Assembly: GCA_019695215.1 (NCBI GenBank)
Contig: JAIBAK010000004.1
Span: 46,063 to 110,062, forward strand
DNA: 64,000 nucleotides
DNA from: Bacteroidia bacterium
GTDB lineage: Bacteria > Bacteroidota > Bacteroidia > UKL13-3
Direction: 5' to 3'
The stretch's first letter is position 1. Each line of letters opens with the position of its first letter. This document shows positions 52,903-61,459 of the stretch, one piece after another. Both the position numbers and the translations under genes were made by a program. The notes below the pieces were generated by a model, which saw nothing but the letters and a program-made list of their open reading frames with translations, made no database searches and was not told where the DNA came from.

Positions 52903-53424
52903 CTATTTCCTTCTTTCCATCCTTAAACCTCTTTCATTCAAAAAGTCATTGATATCAATACACTTTACTCCATTCTTCTTTGCAACAGCAGGAATTTTAT
53001 TGTGTTTCGTCTTACTTTCGTTTGTTATCAAAACACAATTGTGAACCTTGCAATACCCAATTAGGTAAGGGTCTGCTTCCTCCTTTCCTTCTGCTTGTTT
53101 CTTCGCATCGAAGAATCCTGTGTTGTATTCTTCGCTCACAATCGGAATTGCAGCATTTATACTTACTCCGTCTGTTCTCATAACAAAACGTTTTTTCCAT
53201 TTCTTAACCCAACCCTTTAAAAAATCTTGCTTGCCTTCATAGCTATTTATCTCTTCTTCAACAAAGTCAATCGTTCTAAATGTACCTTGTGTAATCATGT
53301 CTTCGATTTCATCCCATATTGCCTTGAACACAGGGTTGTCATATTTGAACAAGAGCTCAAGATTTATTAGTCCGTTTGTATCAATGACATAAATTGTCTG
53401 TCCCTGGTTGAGCTCTAACTGCAT
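52903..53424 (-). CDS. DUF4411 PIN-like toxin
   Basis: The N-terminus YVIDTNGLINLE contains the first PIN-domain Asp (Asp15). Acidic residues follow in VEEEINSYEG and GKEEADPYLIGYCK, and the end has LITNESKTKHNKIP before VKCIDINDFL. This matches DUF4411, a PIN-superfamily group paired with ImmA/IrrE-HTH genes. PIN toxins are RNases. The 173 residues are full length. Its ATG overlaps the stop of the upstream metallopeptidase gene (TAATG at 53422-53426), the normal arrangement for a toxin translated with its antitoxin or regulator. The RNA target is unknown. Confidence 0.88.
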   Translation of the reverse strand: MQLELNQGQTIYVIDTNGLINLELLFKYDNPVFKAIWDEIEDMITQGTFRTIDFVEEEINSYEGKQDFLKGWVKKWKKRFVMRTDGVSINAAIPIVSEEYNTGFFDAKKQAEGKEEADPYLIGYCKVHNCVLITNESKTKHNKIPAVAKKNGVKCIDINDFLNERGLRMERRK

Positions 53425-54575
53425 TATCGGGCATTCAGTAGTTGACGGGCTCTATTAATATATGAGAATTTAATGCCCAAAAAGTCAGAGAGGTCTTTCA
53501 TATCAATCCGATTTTGATCAAATGCTGAAAACGCAAGAGAGATATATGTCTTGCCTTTTTCCTGAATTGCTTCTTTAGCAAGGTTTCTTCCTTCGGGTGC
53601 TTTTGCTCTGCCAAATGTTGGCTTATTCCAGGCCTGGTGTTTCTCATTATAAAATACGGAGGTTGTAAGTTTGTTTTCAAGCAAACTTCTTAGAATGGCT
53701 AAAGGTCCAGAATGAAAATAATTTCCAAGTTCAATCAATTCCCCCTTAGCCCAAATTTTATTGCCCGCCTTCTTTTGCTGTTGCACAATATCCATTTGAA
53801 GAATCTCAGCAGAAGGAACTATTACTTCTCCCGAAAAAGCATTGCACCATTTCTCAATTTCTATTGTAGATTTCTCCGACAAGTCGCACAAACCTCCTTC
53901 ATTCAAAATGATATGTCCCAACTCATGAAACAACGTAAATATTTTTGCGGTTACAGGTTCGCCTCCTCGTTTTATTCCGATAATTGGAATTGTTTCGTCT
54001 ATTAATGAAAAACCCCTCAACTTATCTTGAGTTAAACTTAGCTGGAACACTGCAACGCCAAGCGACTCAACCTTCTCAATATATGCTTCCAAGGCTTGGT
54101 TGATATTTTTGATTTCTCTCAACTCACCAAGGTTCAAAAACTTGCGTAGTTTTTTTGCAGCAGATTGTGGTGGATCGCTTAAAGAGGCAAAAAAATTAAA
54201 CTTGGGGATTTCAATCCCTAGTTCTTGTTTGAGTTCAATGTATGATTGTGATAATGCCCGAGCTTTGCGAATTGCCATGATTGACTTTTCGTGAAAGTTG
54301 CCAAGGTCTTTTGAGTCAATGGTTCTTCTGTCTCTTGGCAACGGTTTTTCTTTCGGTGGTTCTTTTAAGAGCAGAGTTGCAATGGTTCGTTTGTATGCTT
54401 TTGACATCTTCTTCAACTCGTCTAACGTGATCTTCTTTTCGCCTTCTTCTAGTTGTAATAATCTCTTTGCAGATACTCCTGTTCTTTCTACCGCCTGATT
54501 ACGATTGAGTGCAATTGATTCCCTTGCCCAAACAAGGACTTTATGGTTAACCTCTATGTGAATGTTTTCGGTCAT
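53424..54575 (-). CDS. XRE-HTH and ImmA/IrrE metallopeptidase, antitoxin/regulator
   Basis: Residues about 10-70 are an HTH (ARESIALNRNQAVERTGVSAKRLLQLEEGEKKITLDELKKMSKAY). Residues about 160-300 form the ImmA/IrrE zinc peptidase with FHELGHIILNEGG (His217, Glu218, His221) and a CNAFSGEVIVP segment. Proteins of this layout are paired with DUF4411 toxins and are thought to repress the pair and cut or inactivate a repressor under stress. The ATG at 54575 is chosen over the one at 54587, because the promoter's -7 element overlaps the latter. The toxin gene is translationally coupled downstream. Confidence 0.9.
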   Translation of the reverse strand: MTENIHIEVNHKVLVWARESIALNRNQAVERTGVSAKRLLQLEEGEKKITLDELKKMSKAYKRTIATLLLKEPPKEKPLPRDRRTIDSKDLGNFHEKSIMAIRKARALSQSYIELKQELGIEIPKFNFFASLSDPPQSAAKKLRKFLNLGELREIKNINQALEAYIEKVESLGVAVFQLSLTQDKLRGFSLIDETIPIIGIKRGGEPVTAKIFTLFHELGHIILNEGGLCDLSEKSTIEIEKWCNAFSGEVIVPSAEILQMDIVQQQKKAGNKIWAKGELIELGNYFHSGPLAILRSLLENKLTTSVFYNEKHQAWNKPTFGRAKAPEGRNLAKEAIQEKGKTYISLAFSAFDQNRIDMKDLSDFLGIKFSYINRARQLLNAR

Positions 54576-54584
54576 GTTTCTGCA

Positions 54585-54592
54585 CAAAGATA
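54585..54592 (-). promoter_or_regulatory. -7 element (TATCTTTG) of the toxin-antitoxin operon
   Basis: This exact TAnnTTTG match overlaps the alternative ATG at 54587 and lies 9 nt before the ATG at 54575, so it decides the start. The leader would be only a few nucleotides. Confidence 0.6.
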
Positions 54593-54748
54593 GAGATGTT
54601 TTTCGCTTTTATTCGTTCCTTATAACTATAGCATTTTTTCATTAGCCTTGCCTATGAAGGCAGGCTATAAAAACCCTTTCAATTATTCATAGTGTAAAAG
54701 TTGTGAAAAGAAACAAGAAAAACAAATAAATTAAACTTCCGGCTCCCT

Positions 54749-55381
54749 TCACTTCCCAAACTCATACCCAAAATATTCAATATCCTCTTTGAATTTTTCG
54801 GCTATCAGGCGTTGTGTTTTGTTGGTGTAATATTCGGTATAGTGCCGCTGGTTTTTATCGTTGTGGTTTTCGTGCGGGAGGGGTTGAGAAATACGAAGCC
54901 TGTTGCAAATAAGCTCCCAGTCTTTTTCAAGGGTTTCAAACTTCCCTATATAATCAGCCGCCACTTGGCCGCTGTGGTCTTTAAACCAGTCGAGCTGGTA
55001 TTTGTGAGGCGTGGGGTGCACACTGGTATCGCTGCTTAGCTCAATCCACTCAGCAAATTCTTCAAAGCTCATTTGCTCCCGCATTTTAATGCCTTCGTTT
55101 CGGTTGTACAGAGACACTACCCTATCCCACGGGTTTCGTACAAACCCAAATTTAAAATAGGAATGAAATATTTTTTCGGTATACCTTTTTCTGGCTCCCG
55201 GCAGCAGCAGTTCTATCCGCTTTGGCAGCCACAAGTTATTGTAAGCGTATTCAGGTATTTCTTCCTTAAGTTCCATCAGGTTTTGATGGTGCTTAAAAGG
55301 CCATCCCACCACTTTGCGTATACTGGTGGAGCCCGTTTTTGGAACGGCAACAAAAATACAGCGGTATTTGGTTGAAATCAC
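54749..55381 (-). CDS. Sulfotransferase family protein
   Basis: The PAPS-binding motifs are clear: the 5'-phosphosulfate loop VAVPKTGSTSIRKV at the N-terminus and the 3'-phosphate motif GFVRNPWDRVVSLYNR at about residue 80. The 210-residue size and the spacing fit the Sulfotransfer_2 (carbohydrate sulfotransferase-like) group. The product may sulfate a surface glycan. The start is GTG at 55381; no ATG precedes the P-loop. It lies 29 nt downstream of glmS in the same direction, which supports a role with amino-sugar glycans, but that link is only positional. Confidence 0.85.
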   Translation of the reverse strand: MISTKYRCIFVAVPKTGSTSIRKVVGWPFKHHQNLMELKEEIPEYAYNNLWLPKRIELLLPGARKRYTEKIFHSYFKFGFVRNPWDRVVSLYNRNEGIKMREQMSFEEFAEWIELSSDTSVHPTPHKYQLDWFKDHSGQVAADYIGKFETLEKDWELICNRLRISQPLPHENHNDKNQRHYTEYYTNKTQRLIAEKFKEDIEYFGYEFGK

Positions 55382-55410
55382 GCCCGTTAGTGTTTTTGCT
55401 TTTCCGAGAC

Positions 55411-57249
55411 TTATTCTACCGTAACTGATTTAGCCAGATTGCGTGGCTGATCAACATTACACCCGCGCATCACCGCAATATGGTAGGCCAGCAATTGCAG
55501 TGGTATGGTAGCAACTAACGGGGCAAGGGCTTCCTCCACTTCCGGAATTTCGATTACAAAATCGGCCATGCTGCGCACCTTGTCATCGCCCTCGGTTACA
55601 ATGGCAATAATTTTTCCTTTGCGTGCCTTTACCTCCTGAATATTGCTGATTACTTTTTCATAAATGCTGTCTTTGGTAGCTACCACAACCACCGGCATTT
55701 CTTCGTCAATCAGCGCAATGGGTCCGTGTTTCATTTCGGCTGCCGGATATCCTTCGGCATGTATATAGGAAATTTCTTTCAGCTTCAATGCCCCCTCAAG
55801 AGCTACTGGAAAATTGTATCCGCGTCCCAGATAAAGAAAGTTTTTGGCGTCTTTATATTTTTCGGCCACTCCTTTTATGTATTCATTGGAGCGCAGTACT
55901 TTTTCAATTTTTTCAGGAATTGATTCCAGCTCGGTCAACAATTCCTGCATGCGTGTTTGGGTAATATGTCCCAGCTTTTGCGCAATGCTCAATGCCATTA
56001 ATGTGAGCACAGTTACCTGAGCGGTAAAAGCCTTGGTGGATGCCACCCCTATTTCGGGTCCTGCATGCGTGTAGGCTCCGGCATGGGTAGCGCGCGGAAT
56101 GGATGAACCTACCACGTTGCAAATACCAAAAATGGTAGCACCTTTTTCTTTGGCCAGTTGAATGGCTGCAAGGGTGTCGGCTGTTTCGCCCGACTGAGAA
56201 ATGGCAATTACAAAATCGTTTTCGGTTATTACCGGATTGCGGTAACGAAACTCCGAAGCATATTCTATTTCAACCGGAATGCGGGTAAACTCCTCGAGCA
56301 GGTACTCTCCTACCAGGCCCGCATGCCACGAGGTACCACACCCGACAATAATGATGCGGTTAAGGTTTTTAAACTTATGGTCGAACTGGTCAATACCGGC
56401 CATCACAATTTGTGACGAGTTGGTGCGTATTCTTCCTCTGAAATTATCAATGATAGAACGGGGCTGTTCAAAAATTTCTTTCAGCATAAAATGTTCGTAG
56501 CCGCCTTTTTCCAAAGCCTCCAGATTCATTTCAAGCTCCTGTATATAGGGGTTACGCACTTTGTTGTCGATGGTTTTTACCACCATTTCCCCGTCCTGAA
56601 TATATACGACTTCTCCATCTTCGAGGTAATACACGTTTTTGGTAAACTCAATAATGGGCGAAGCATCGGAGGCAATAAAATATTCTCCGTCCTTTCCAAT
56701 ACCCACCACCATGGGGCTTCCCTTGCGCGCACCTATCAGCATATTGTGGTCGTCTTTAGAAACAATCACAATGGCGTAGGCACCCACTACTTCAGAGAGG
56801 GCAATACGCACCGCTTCTTCAAGCGATACGTTGGCTTTTTTCTGAACGTCTTCAATCAGATGAATGAGTACTTCGGTATCGGTATCGCTTTTAAACGAGT
56901 GACCGCGTTTAATCAACTCTTCTTTCAGTGAAGCGTAATTTTCAATAATTCCATTGTGAATAATCGCCAGCCCTCCGTCCTGCGACAGGTGCGGGTGCGC
57001 ATTGCGATCGTTGGGTTCTCCGTGCGTAGCCCAACGGGTGTGGCCAATGCCTATATTGCCTTTGATGTCTTTGTCCTGAACAAAGTTTTCGAGTTCCGAA
57101 ACCTTACCGGCTTTTTTGTATGTTTTAATTCCACCGTCAAGCAGCGCCACTCCGGCACTGTCGTAACCGCGATACTCTAATCTTTTAAGCCCTTTTATCA
57201 GGATTGGATAAGCCTCCTGCTTACCTATATAAGCAACAATTCCACACAT
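55411..57249 (-). CDS. glmS: Glutamine-fructose-6-phosphate transaminase (isomerising)
   Basis: GlmS makes glucosamine-6-phosphate from fructose-6-phosphate and glutamine, the first step to UDP-GlcNAc. MCGIVAYIG places the nucleophile Cys2 at the N-terminus of the glutaminase domain (residues 1-240; RLEYRGYDSAG, GHTRWATHG). Two SIS domains follow (IVGCGTSWHAG, ISQSGETADTLAAIQLAKEKG; FLYLGRGYNFPVALEGALKLKEISYIHAEGYPAAEMKHGPIAL). It ends with the standard QPRNLAKSVTVE. Length 612 is normal. In many Bacteroidota glmS follows DUF4270 directly; here aroF lies between. No leader of the glmS-ribozyme type is visible. Confidence 0.97.
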   Translation of the reverse strand: MCGIVAYIGKQEAYPILIKGLKRLEYRGYDSAGVALLDGGIKTYKKAGKVSELENFVQDKDIKGNIGIGHTRWATHGEPNDRNAHPHLSQDGGLAIIHNGIIENYASLKEELIKRGHSFKSDTDTEVLIHLIEDVQKKANVSLEEAVRIALSEVVGAYAIVIVSKDDHNMLIGARKGSPMVVGIGKDGEYFIASDASPIIEFTKNVYYLEDGEVVYIQDGEMVVKTIDNKVRNPYIQELEMNLEALEKGGYEHFMLKEIFEQPRSIIDNFRGRIRTNSSQIVMAGIDQFDHKFKNLNRIIIVGCGTSWHAGLVGEYLLEEFTRIPVEIEYASEFRYRNPVITENDFVIAISQSGETADTLAAIQLAKEKGATIFGICNVVGSSIPRATHAGAYTHAGPEIGVASTKAFTAQVTVLTLMALSIAQKLGHITQTRMQELLTELESIPEKIEKVLRSNEYIKGVAEKYKDAKNFLYLGRGYNFPVALEGALKLKEISYIHAEGYPAAEMKHGPIALIDEEMPVVVVATKDSIYEKVISNIQEVKARKGKIIAIVTEGDDKVRSMADFVIEIPEVEEALAPLVATIPLQLLAYHIAVMRGCNVDQPRNLAKSVTVE

Positions 57250-57287
57250 AGTAGTTTAATTTCTTTTAGTAATGAGAGTTTTAGAAT

Positions 57288-58340
57288 TTAGGACTCGGCC
57301 CGAAGATAACTATTTTGCAATTGATAGTCTAATTTTCTGCCTATTACATTTGCCAATGGGCTCAGCTGGCTCATCAGCTCATCTAACTGAGACGGTAAAA
57401 TAGATTGAGGCCCGTCAGAAAGGGCTTTGTCAGGATTATGATGAACTTCTATCAGCAATCCATCGGCTCCGGCTGCCACAGAGGCAAGCGACATAGGAGC
57501 TACGCGGTTTCTTATTCCTGTTCCATGACTCGGGTCGGAAAATACCGGCAGGTGGCTTAGTTCTTTTACAATGGGAATAGCCGATACATCAAGCGTGTTG
57601 CGGCCAATGGTGTCGAAGGTACGTATTCCGCGCTCGCATAAAATTACCCGCTCATTTCCGCCCGATAAAATATACTCGGCCGCCATAAGCCACTCCTGTA
57701 TGCGGGCCTGCATGCCCCGCTTAAGTAAAACCGGTTTGTCCTGTTTACCCAGCTGGGCCAGTAAGTAAAAATTTTGCATGTTGCGGGTTCCTATCTGCAG
57801 CACATCGGCATATTGGTACACTTCGTCAAGCAGACTTAAATCCACTACTTCGGTTACCACATTCAGCTCATATTTATCGGCTGCAGCACGCAGCATTTTG
57901 AGCCCTTCTTTACCTAATCCCTGAAATGAATACGGAGAAGACCGCGGCTTATAAGCCCCGCCTCTTATAAATTTAACATTGCGGCTGTGCAGAAACTCGG
58001 CCATTTTAAATATCTGCTCTTCCGACTCAACGGCACAGGGACCGGCCATCAGGTTTATAACCGATGTGCCCACCGGAGTTCCGTTTACCTCAAAAGTGGT
58101 AGGCTCTTTTTTCCAGCTTTTGCTGGCAATTTTGTAAGGCTCGCTTACCTCAAATACCTCTTTTATTCCGGGAAGTAATTTTAATACGCGGGTATCAAAA
58201 TCAACGGGAGCATTGGACACTGTAATTATGGATTGGCCGTTTAAATGAACGGCATGATTTTTCAACCCAAGTTCATGGAGTTTACCAATTATGTGTGAAG
58301 TGGCTTCGGGGGTAATATCTTTTTCTAATACTATAATCAC
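57288..58340 (-). CDS. aroF: 3-deoxy-7-phosphoheptulonate (DAHP) synthase, type I-beta
   Basis: The enzyme condenses PEP and erythrose-4-phosphate to open the shikimate pathway. Residues 1-70 are the ferredoxin-like regulatory extension of the Thermotoga-type enzymes. The barrel has NLMAGPCAVESEEQ, FIRGGAYKPRSSPYSFQG, QIGTRNMQNFYLL, KRGM and FSDPSHGTG. There is no fused chorismate mutase domain. The start is GTG at 58340, 7 nt after the DUF4270 stop, so the two are probably co-transcribed. Length 350 is normal. Confidence 0.94.
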   Translation of the reverse strand: MIIVLEKDITPEATSHIIGKLHELGLKNHAVHLNGQSIITVSNAPVDFDTRVLKLLPGIKEVFEVSEPYKIASKSWKKEPTTFEVNGTPVGTSVINLMAGPCAVESEEQIFKMAEFLHSRNVKFIRGGAYKPRSSPYSFQGLGKEGLKMLRAAADKYELNVVTEVVDLSLLDEVYQYADVLQIGTRNMQNFYLLAQLGKQDKPVLLKRGMQARIQEWLMAAEYILSGGNERVILCERGIRTFDTIGRNTLDVSAIPIVKELSHLPVFSDPSHGTGIRNRVAPMSLASVAAGADGLLIEVHHNPDKALSDGPQSILPSQLDELMSQLSPLANVIGRKLDYQLQNSYLRAES

Positions 58341-58346
58341 GGCTAC

Positions 58347-59693
58347 TTATGGAACAACAGTGTAAATGAGTTTTAGTTTTGGGCGAATTACGCCTGTTTT
58401 TGCGGTATTTAAAATGATTCGCTCCATTCCTGCATAATTATATGAGGTAACAAAGAAAATTCCGTTGTCGGTAGCTACCCCCGTTTTACGGTAATTGTCT
58501 AAAATGGTTTGAAAGTAATTTTTAGGCAGCAGTGAGTAGGTAAGTGATGTTTTTATCTGCGACTTGTCGGAATTATACGTTCCAAAAGGCACCACCCCCG
58601 ATGTTTGTTTGTTTTTGCCAAGTGAGTCAGCCTCGATAAACATGGTTTGCAGCGGAAAAGCATAATCGATGGTGCTGTTGATGGCGTAAGTAGGTAAAAT
58701 TAACTCGGCACTAAGTACTGAAACAGCTTTGTTGTTATTGTTTTTAACCAAATCGAAAACCGTAGGAAACTTAATCAGAGTTTTAACCCCTGCCATTGAT
58801 TGGGCATAGCAGGTATCTCTGTTTTGTTTCAGGTTAAGCTGCCCGGCCAAAACAGTTCCGCTGTAGTCGTGCGCATGGTTGTTGAATCTGGCCGAATTTT
58901 CATTAATCGGAAAAAACTTGGATAACGAATCGCTGTAATAAATAGTAAGTCCCGAGTAGCCGTTTAAAAAATCAATGCTCGCAATAGCTCCGTTTCCGGG
59001 AGAAGGCACCGGTGATACAGGAACAATGGCCACCCCTTTCAGGTATTGTAAAAAGGCTTCGGTGGTTGCAAAGTTTGGCCCTGCGTTTTTAAGTTTGGTA
59101 ATAAAGGCAGGGTTGGTGATATGAACACGCAATTGTGCCGGAAGTTTTTTAGCTGCTGCTCCCTGCAATACGGTAACACTATCGGTAAGGTTCATTTGTC
59201 CTGTCCAGCTTCCTATTTCCTGAGGGTCAAAATTCGCCCACGAGGTAGAGTAATACATACTATCGGAGCGAAGGCTTTCTGAAAGCTCGAAAACTTTTAT
59301 GGTTTGCGTGCTGTTAAGGTTGCCGCAATACGCTGTTTTGTTTTGATACCGGAGCGAGAGTACCACCGAATCAATGGTAACAGACGAAAAGTCGAGGTTA
59401 TTTTCGGGCAAACGGAACTGGGCAAAAATGCTGGTGGTGGTGGCACCAAAAACAGGGTCGTTCATTCTTCCCAGCGGGCTCACCGGCCGCTCATCCGTTC
59501 TCACCGAATCATCTTTTTGGGTATACGTTACCAGCTCAAATGTATCAGTTTCAGTGAGCACAATATTGTCTCCGTTAGGCAATATGTCTTTTCCTATCAC
59601 TTCGGTGTCAACCTTTTTACAGGCCAAAGCAAGAGAGAAAAAAACAATAAGAAAAAAGAGTAGCTTAGTTTTGGCGGACAAGCAGCGAATCAT
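58347..59693 (-). CDS. DUF4270 family lipoprotein
   Basis: A lipobox (FFSLALAC, Cys25 from the chosen ATG at 59693) marks an outer-membrane or periplasmic lipoprotein. The mature part matches the DUF4270 style: GKDILPNGDNIVLTETDTFEL, SPLGRMNDPVFGATTTSIFAQFRLP, and a long beta-rich body ending RPKLKLIYTVV. Function is unknown; the family is nearly restricted to Bacteroidota and usually sits beside the half-length GT5 gene, as here. The start overlaps that upstream gene by 29 nt; ATGs at 59705 and 59732 are possible but add residues before the signal peptide. Confidence 0.85.
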   Translation of the reverse strand: MIRCLSAKTKLLFFLIVFFSLALACKKVDTEVIGKDILPNGDNIVLTETDTFELVTYTQKDDSVRTDERPVSPLGRMNDPVFGATTTSIFAQFRLPENNLDFSSVTIDSVVLSLRYQNKTAYCGNLNSTQTIKVFELSESLRSDSMYYSTSWANFDPQEIGSWTGQMNLTDSVTVLQGAAAKKLPAQLRVHITNPAFITKLKNAGPNFATTEAFLQYLKGVAIVPVSPVPSPGNGAIASIDFLNGYSGLTIYYSDSLSKFFPINENSARFNNHAHDYSGTVLAGQLNLKQNRDTCYAQSMAGVKTLIKFPTVFDLVKNNNNKAVSVLSAELILPTYAINSTIDYAFPLQTMFIEADSLGKNKQTSGVVPFGTYNSDKSQIKTSLTYSLLPKNYFQTILDNYRKTGVATDNGIFFVTSYNYAGMERIILNTAKTGVIRPKLKLIYTVVP

Positions 59694-60498
59694 ATAACTC
59701 AGCATATTTTTCTGCAAACCCGTCTTCGGCATGATCTACCACCACAGTTCCTTTTTTGGTTTGTGCAGTTAACTGCTTGGCTACTTTCGGGTCAATATTT
59801 TCGCTGCATTTAACCACGGCATCCGAATGCTCAATGGCTCCCATATACAAACTGGAGCAGTTTCCGTCTTTAAATGTACCCATCTGGCCTTCGTCAATAT
59901 TGTTGAGGCTTGCTTTACGGGCAAAATCTTTTCCAAGATTTTCTTCAAATTCGTTATCGAATACCGAGAATACGACTTTGGCGTTGCGGAAAACCGGCTC
60001 GTTTTTGTAAATGGTTTTAATATACAGCGGAATCAAACTTGTCATCCAACCCTGACAATGGATAATGTCGGGAGCCCAGCCAAGTTTTTTTACCGTTTCC
60101 AAAGCGCCTTTGCAAAAGAAAATGGTGCGCTCGTCATTATCGGCATAAAACTCTTCCTTCTCGTTTGAGAACACAAACTTACGGTGGAAGTAGTCTTCGT
60201 TGTCGAGAAAATACACCTGCATTTTAGCTTCCGGAATAGAAGCCACTTTAATAGTAAGCGGGTTGTCGTTGTCGTCAATTGTAATATTGATACCGGATAA
60301 CCTTACCACCTCGTGCAGGCGGTTTCTTCGTTCATTAATACATCCGAAGCGGGGCATCAGCACACGGATTTCATTGTCTTTCTCCTGAATGGCCTGCGGC
60401 AATCTGCGGGCTAACTCTGAAACACTGGAAACTTTTAGAAAAGGACTCATTTCTGATGAAACGAAAAGAACTCGTTTACGATTAGAACTTTTTACCAT
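59665..60498 (-). CDS. Half-length GT5 starch/glycogen synthase-like protein
   Basis: The 277 residues align in style with the N-terminal catalytic half of GT5 glycogen synthases: KRVLFVSSEMSPFLKVSSVSELARRLPQAI (normally the KTGGL loop, here KVSSV), RVLMPRFGCINERR and WAPDIIHCQGWMTSLIPLYIK. The C-terminal GT-B half that holds the main ADP-glucose site is absent, so catalysis by itself is doubtful. It is a stable family in Bacteroidota, always beside panC and DUF4270, and its role is unknown. The ATG at 60498 is chosen because the promoter lies between it and the ORF opening at 60606. The stop overlaps the DUF4270 gene. Confidence 0.83.
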   Translation of the reverse strand: MVKSSNRKRVLFVSSEMSPFLKVSSVSELARRLPQAIQEKDNEIRVLMPRFGCINERRNRLHEVVRLSGINITIDDNDNPLTIKVASIPEAKMQVYFLDNEDYFHRKFVFSNEKEEFYADNDERTIFFCKGALETVKKLGWAPDIIHCQGWMTSLIPLYIKTIYKNEPVFRNAKVVFSVFDNEFEENLGKDFARKASLNNIDEGQMGTFKDGNCSSLYMGAIEHSDAVVKCSENIDPKVAKQLTAQTKKGTVVVDHAEDGFAEKYAELYDSLLVRQN

Positions 60499-60528
60499 AA
60501 GAATGTAGTTAATTTTGAAAACAGTGTG

Positions 60529-60536
60529 CAAAAATA
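60529..60536 (-). promoter_or_regulatory. -7 element (TATTTTTG) of the half-GT5 gene
   Basis: This is an exact TAnnTTTG match on the minus strand, 30 nt before the ATG at 60498. It lies 25 nt from the divergent panC element, so the two promoters share their -33 regions. Confidence 0.55.
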
Positions 60537-60561
60537 TAGAAAATTCTGGAGACTTTAGGTA

Positions 60562-60569
60562 TAAATTTG
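60562..60569 (+). promoter_or_regulatory. -7 element (TAAATTTG) of panC
   Basis: This is an exact TAnnTTTG match, 44 nt before the TTG start of panC. It lies back to back with the half-GT5 promoter. Confidence 0.5.
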
Positions 60570-60613
60570 TCAGATTCTTTTTATAATATGGCCGCGTTAT
60601 TACCAATAAGGAT

Positions 60614-61459
60614 TTGATATTCTATAAATTATCAGACGATTTACGAGAAGAAATAAAGCATTTACGTGCCTCCGGTAAGCGAATTGGCTTTGTTCCTACA
60701 ATGGGGGCCCTGCATCAGGGGCATATCTCTTTAATTCAGGCATCAGCATTAGCTTGTGATGTAACCGTTTGCAGTATTTTCGTCAATCCGTCCCAGTTTA
60801 ACAATGCCGAAGACCTGAAGCATTATCCACGCACTTTGGCAAACGACCTGGAGTTGCTGGCCGGATTTAAGAATATTCTTGTTTATGCCCCCGATGAGGT
60901 AAACGATGTATATAAAACAGATGAAAATTTTGCCGTTGAGCTTGGCAATATCGGGCTGGTAATGGAGGCCGCGTTCAGACCCGGTCATTTTAACGGAGTA
61001 ATGAATGTTGTAAAACGCTTGTTTGATATTGTCACTCCTGATATGGCCTTTTTCGGACAAAAAGATTTTCAGCAATGCTTAGTGATTAAAAAGCTCATCA
61101 ATCACTACCTGCTTCCTGTTGAGCTCAAAATATGCCCTATTGCCCGCGAAGAGGATGGTTTGGCTATGAGCTCGCGCAACGTAAGGCTCTCTCCTGCTGA
61201 AAGAGCCATTGCTCCGGCTATTTTTAAAGCATTGATGCACGCCAAAGAACAGGTAAACCTGCTTACCCCGGATGAGGTAAAAAACCGGATATTAAACGAA
61301 CTTAAGTCTTACCGGCAGCTTGTGCCCGAATACGTTGAAATTTCGGAAACAGAAAACCTGCTCCCGGTAGAAAGTTGGAACGATGCCCGAAATATTGTAG
61401 CTTGCATTACGGTTAAACTGGGTGCCGTTCGCCTTATTGATAATATTATTCTGAAGTAA
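60614..61459 (+). CDS. panC: Pantothenate synthetase
   Basis: PanC joins pantoate and beta-alanine with ATP to give pantothenate. The ATP-binding HxGH-type motif is in VPTMGALHQGHISLI. FVNPSQFNNAEDLKHYPRTL, FFGQKDFQQCLVIKKL (the KDFQQ segment) and the KMSKS-like AMSSRNVRLS are all present. Length 281 is normal. The start is TTG at 60614: no in-frame ATG lies upstream of the first beta strand, and AAGGA sits 5 nt before it. The usual partner panD does not follow; instead the stop overlaps the lutB ATG (TAATG). Confidence 0.95.
   Translation: MIFYKLSDDLREEIKHLRASGKRIGFVPTMGALHQGHISLIQASALACDVTVCSIFVNPSQFNNAEDLKHYPRTLANDLELLAGFKNILVYAPDEVNDVYKTDENFAVELGNIGLVMEAAFRPGHFNGVMNVVKRLFDIVTPDMAFFGQKDFQQCLVIKKLINHYLLPVELKICPIAREEDGLAMSSRNVRLSPAERAIAPAIFKALMHAKEQVNLLTPDEVKNRILNELKSYRQLVPEYVEISETENLLPVESWNDARNIVACITVKLGAVRLIDNIILK

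Noticed and set aside
54644..54666. Terminator hairpin near AGCCTTGCC/GGCAGGCT
   Set aside because: The stem has a bulge and a 3-nt loop and no T-run follows on either strand.
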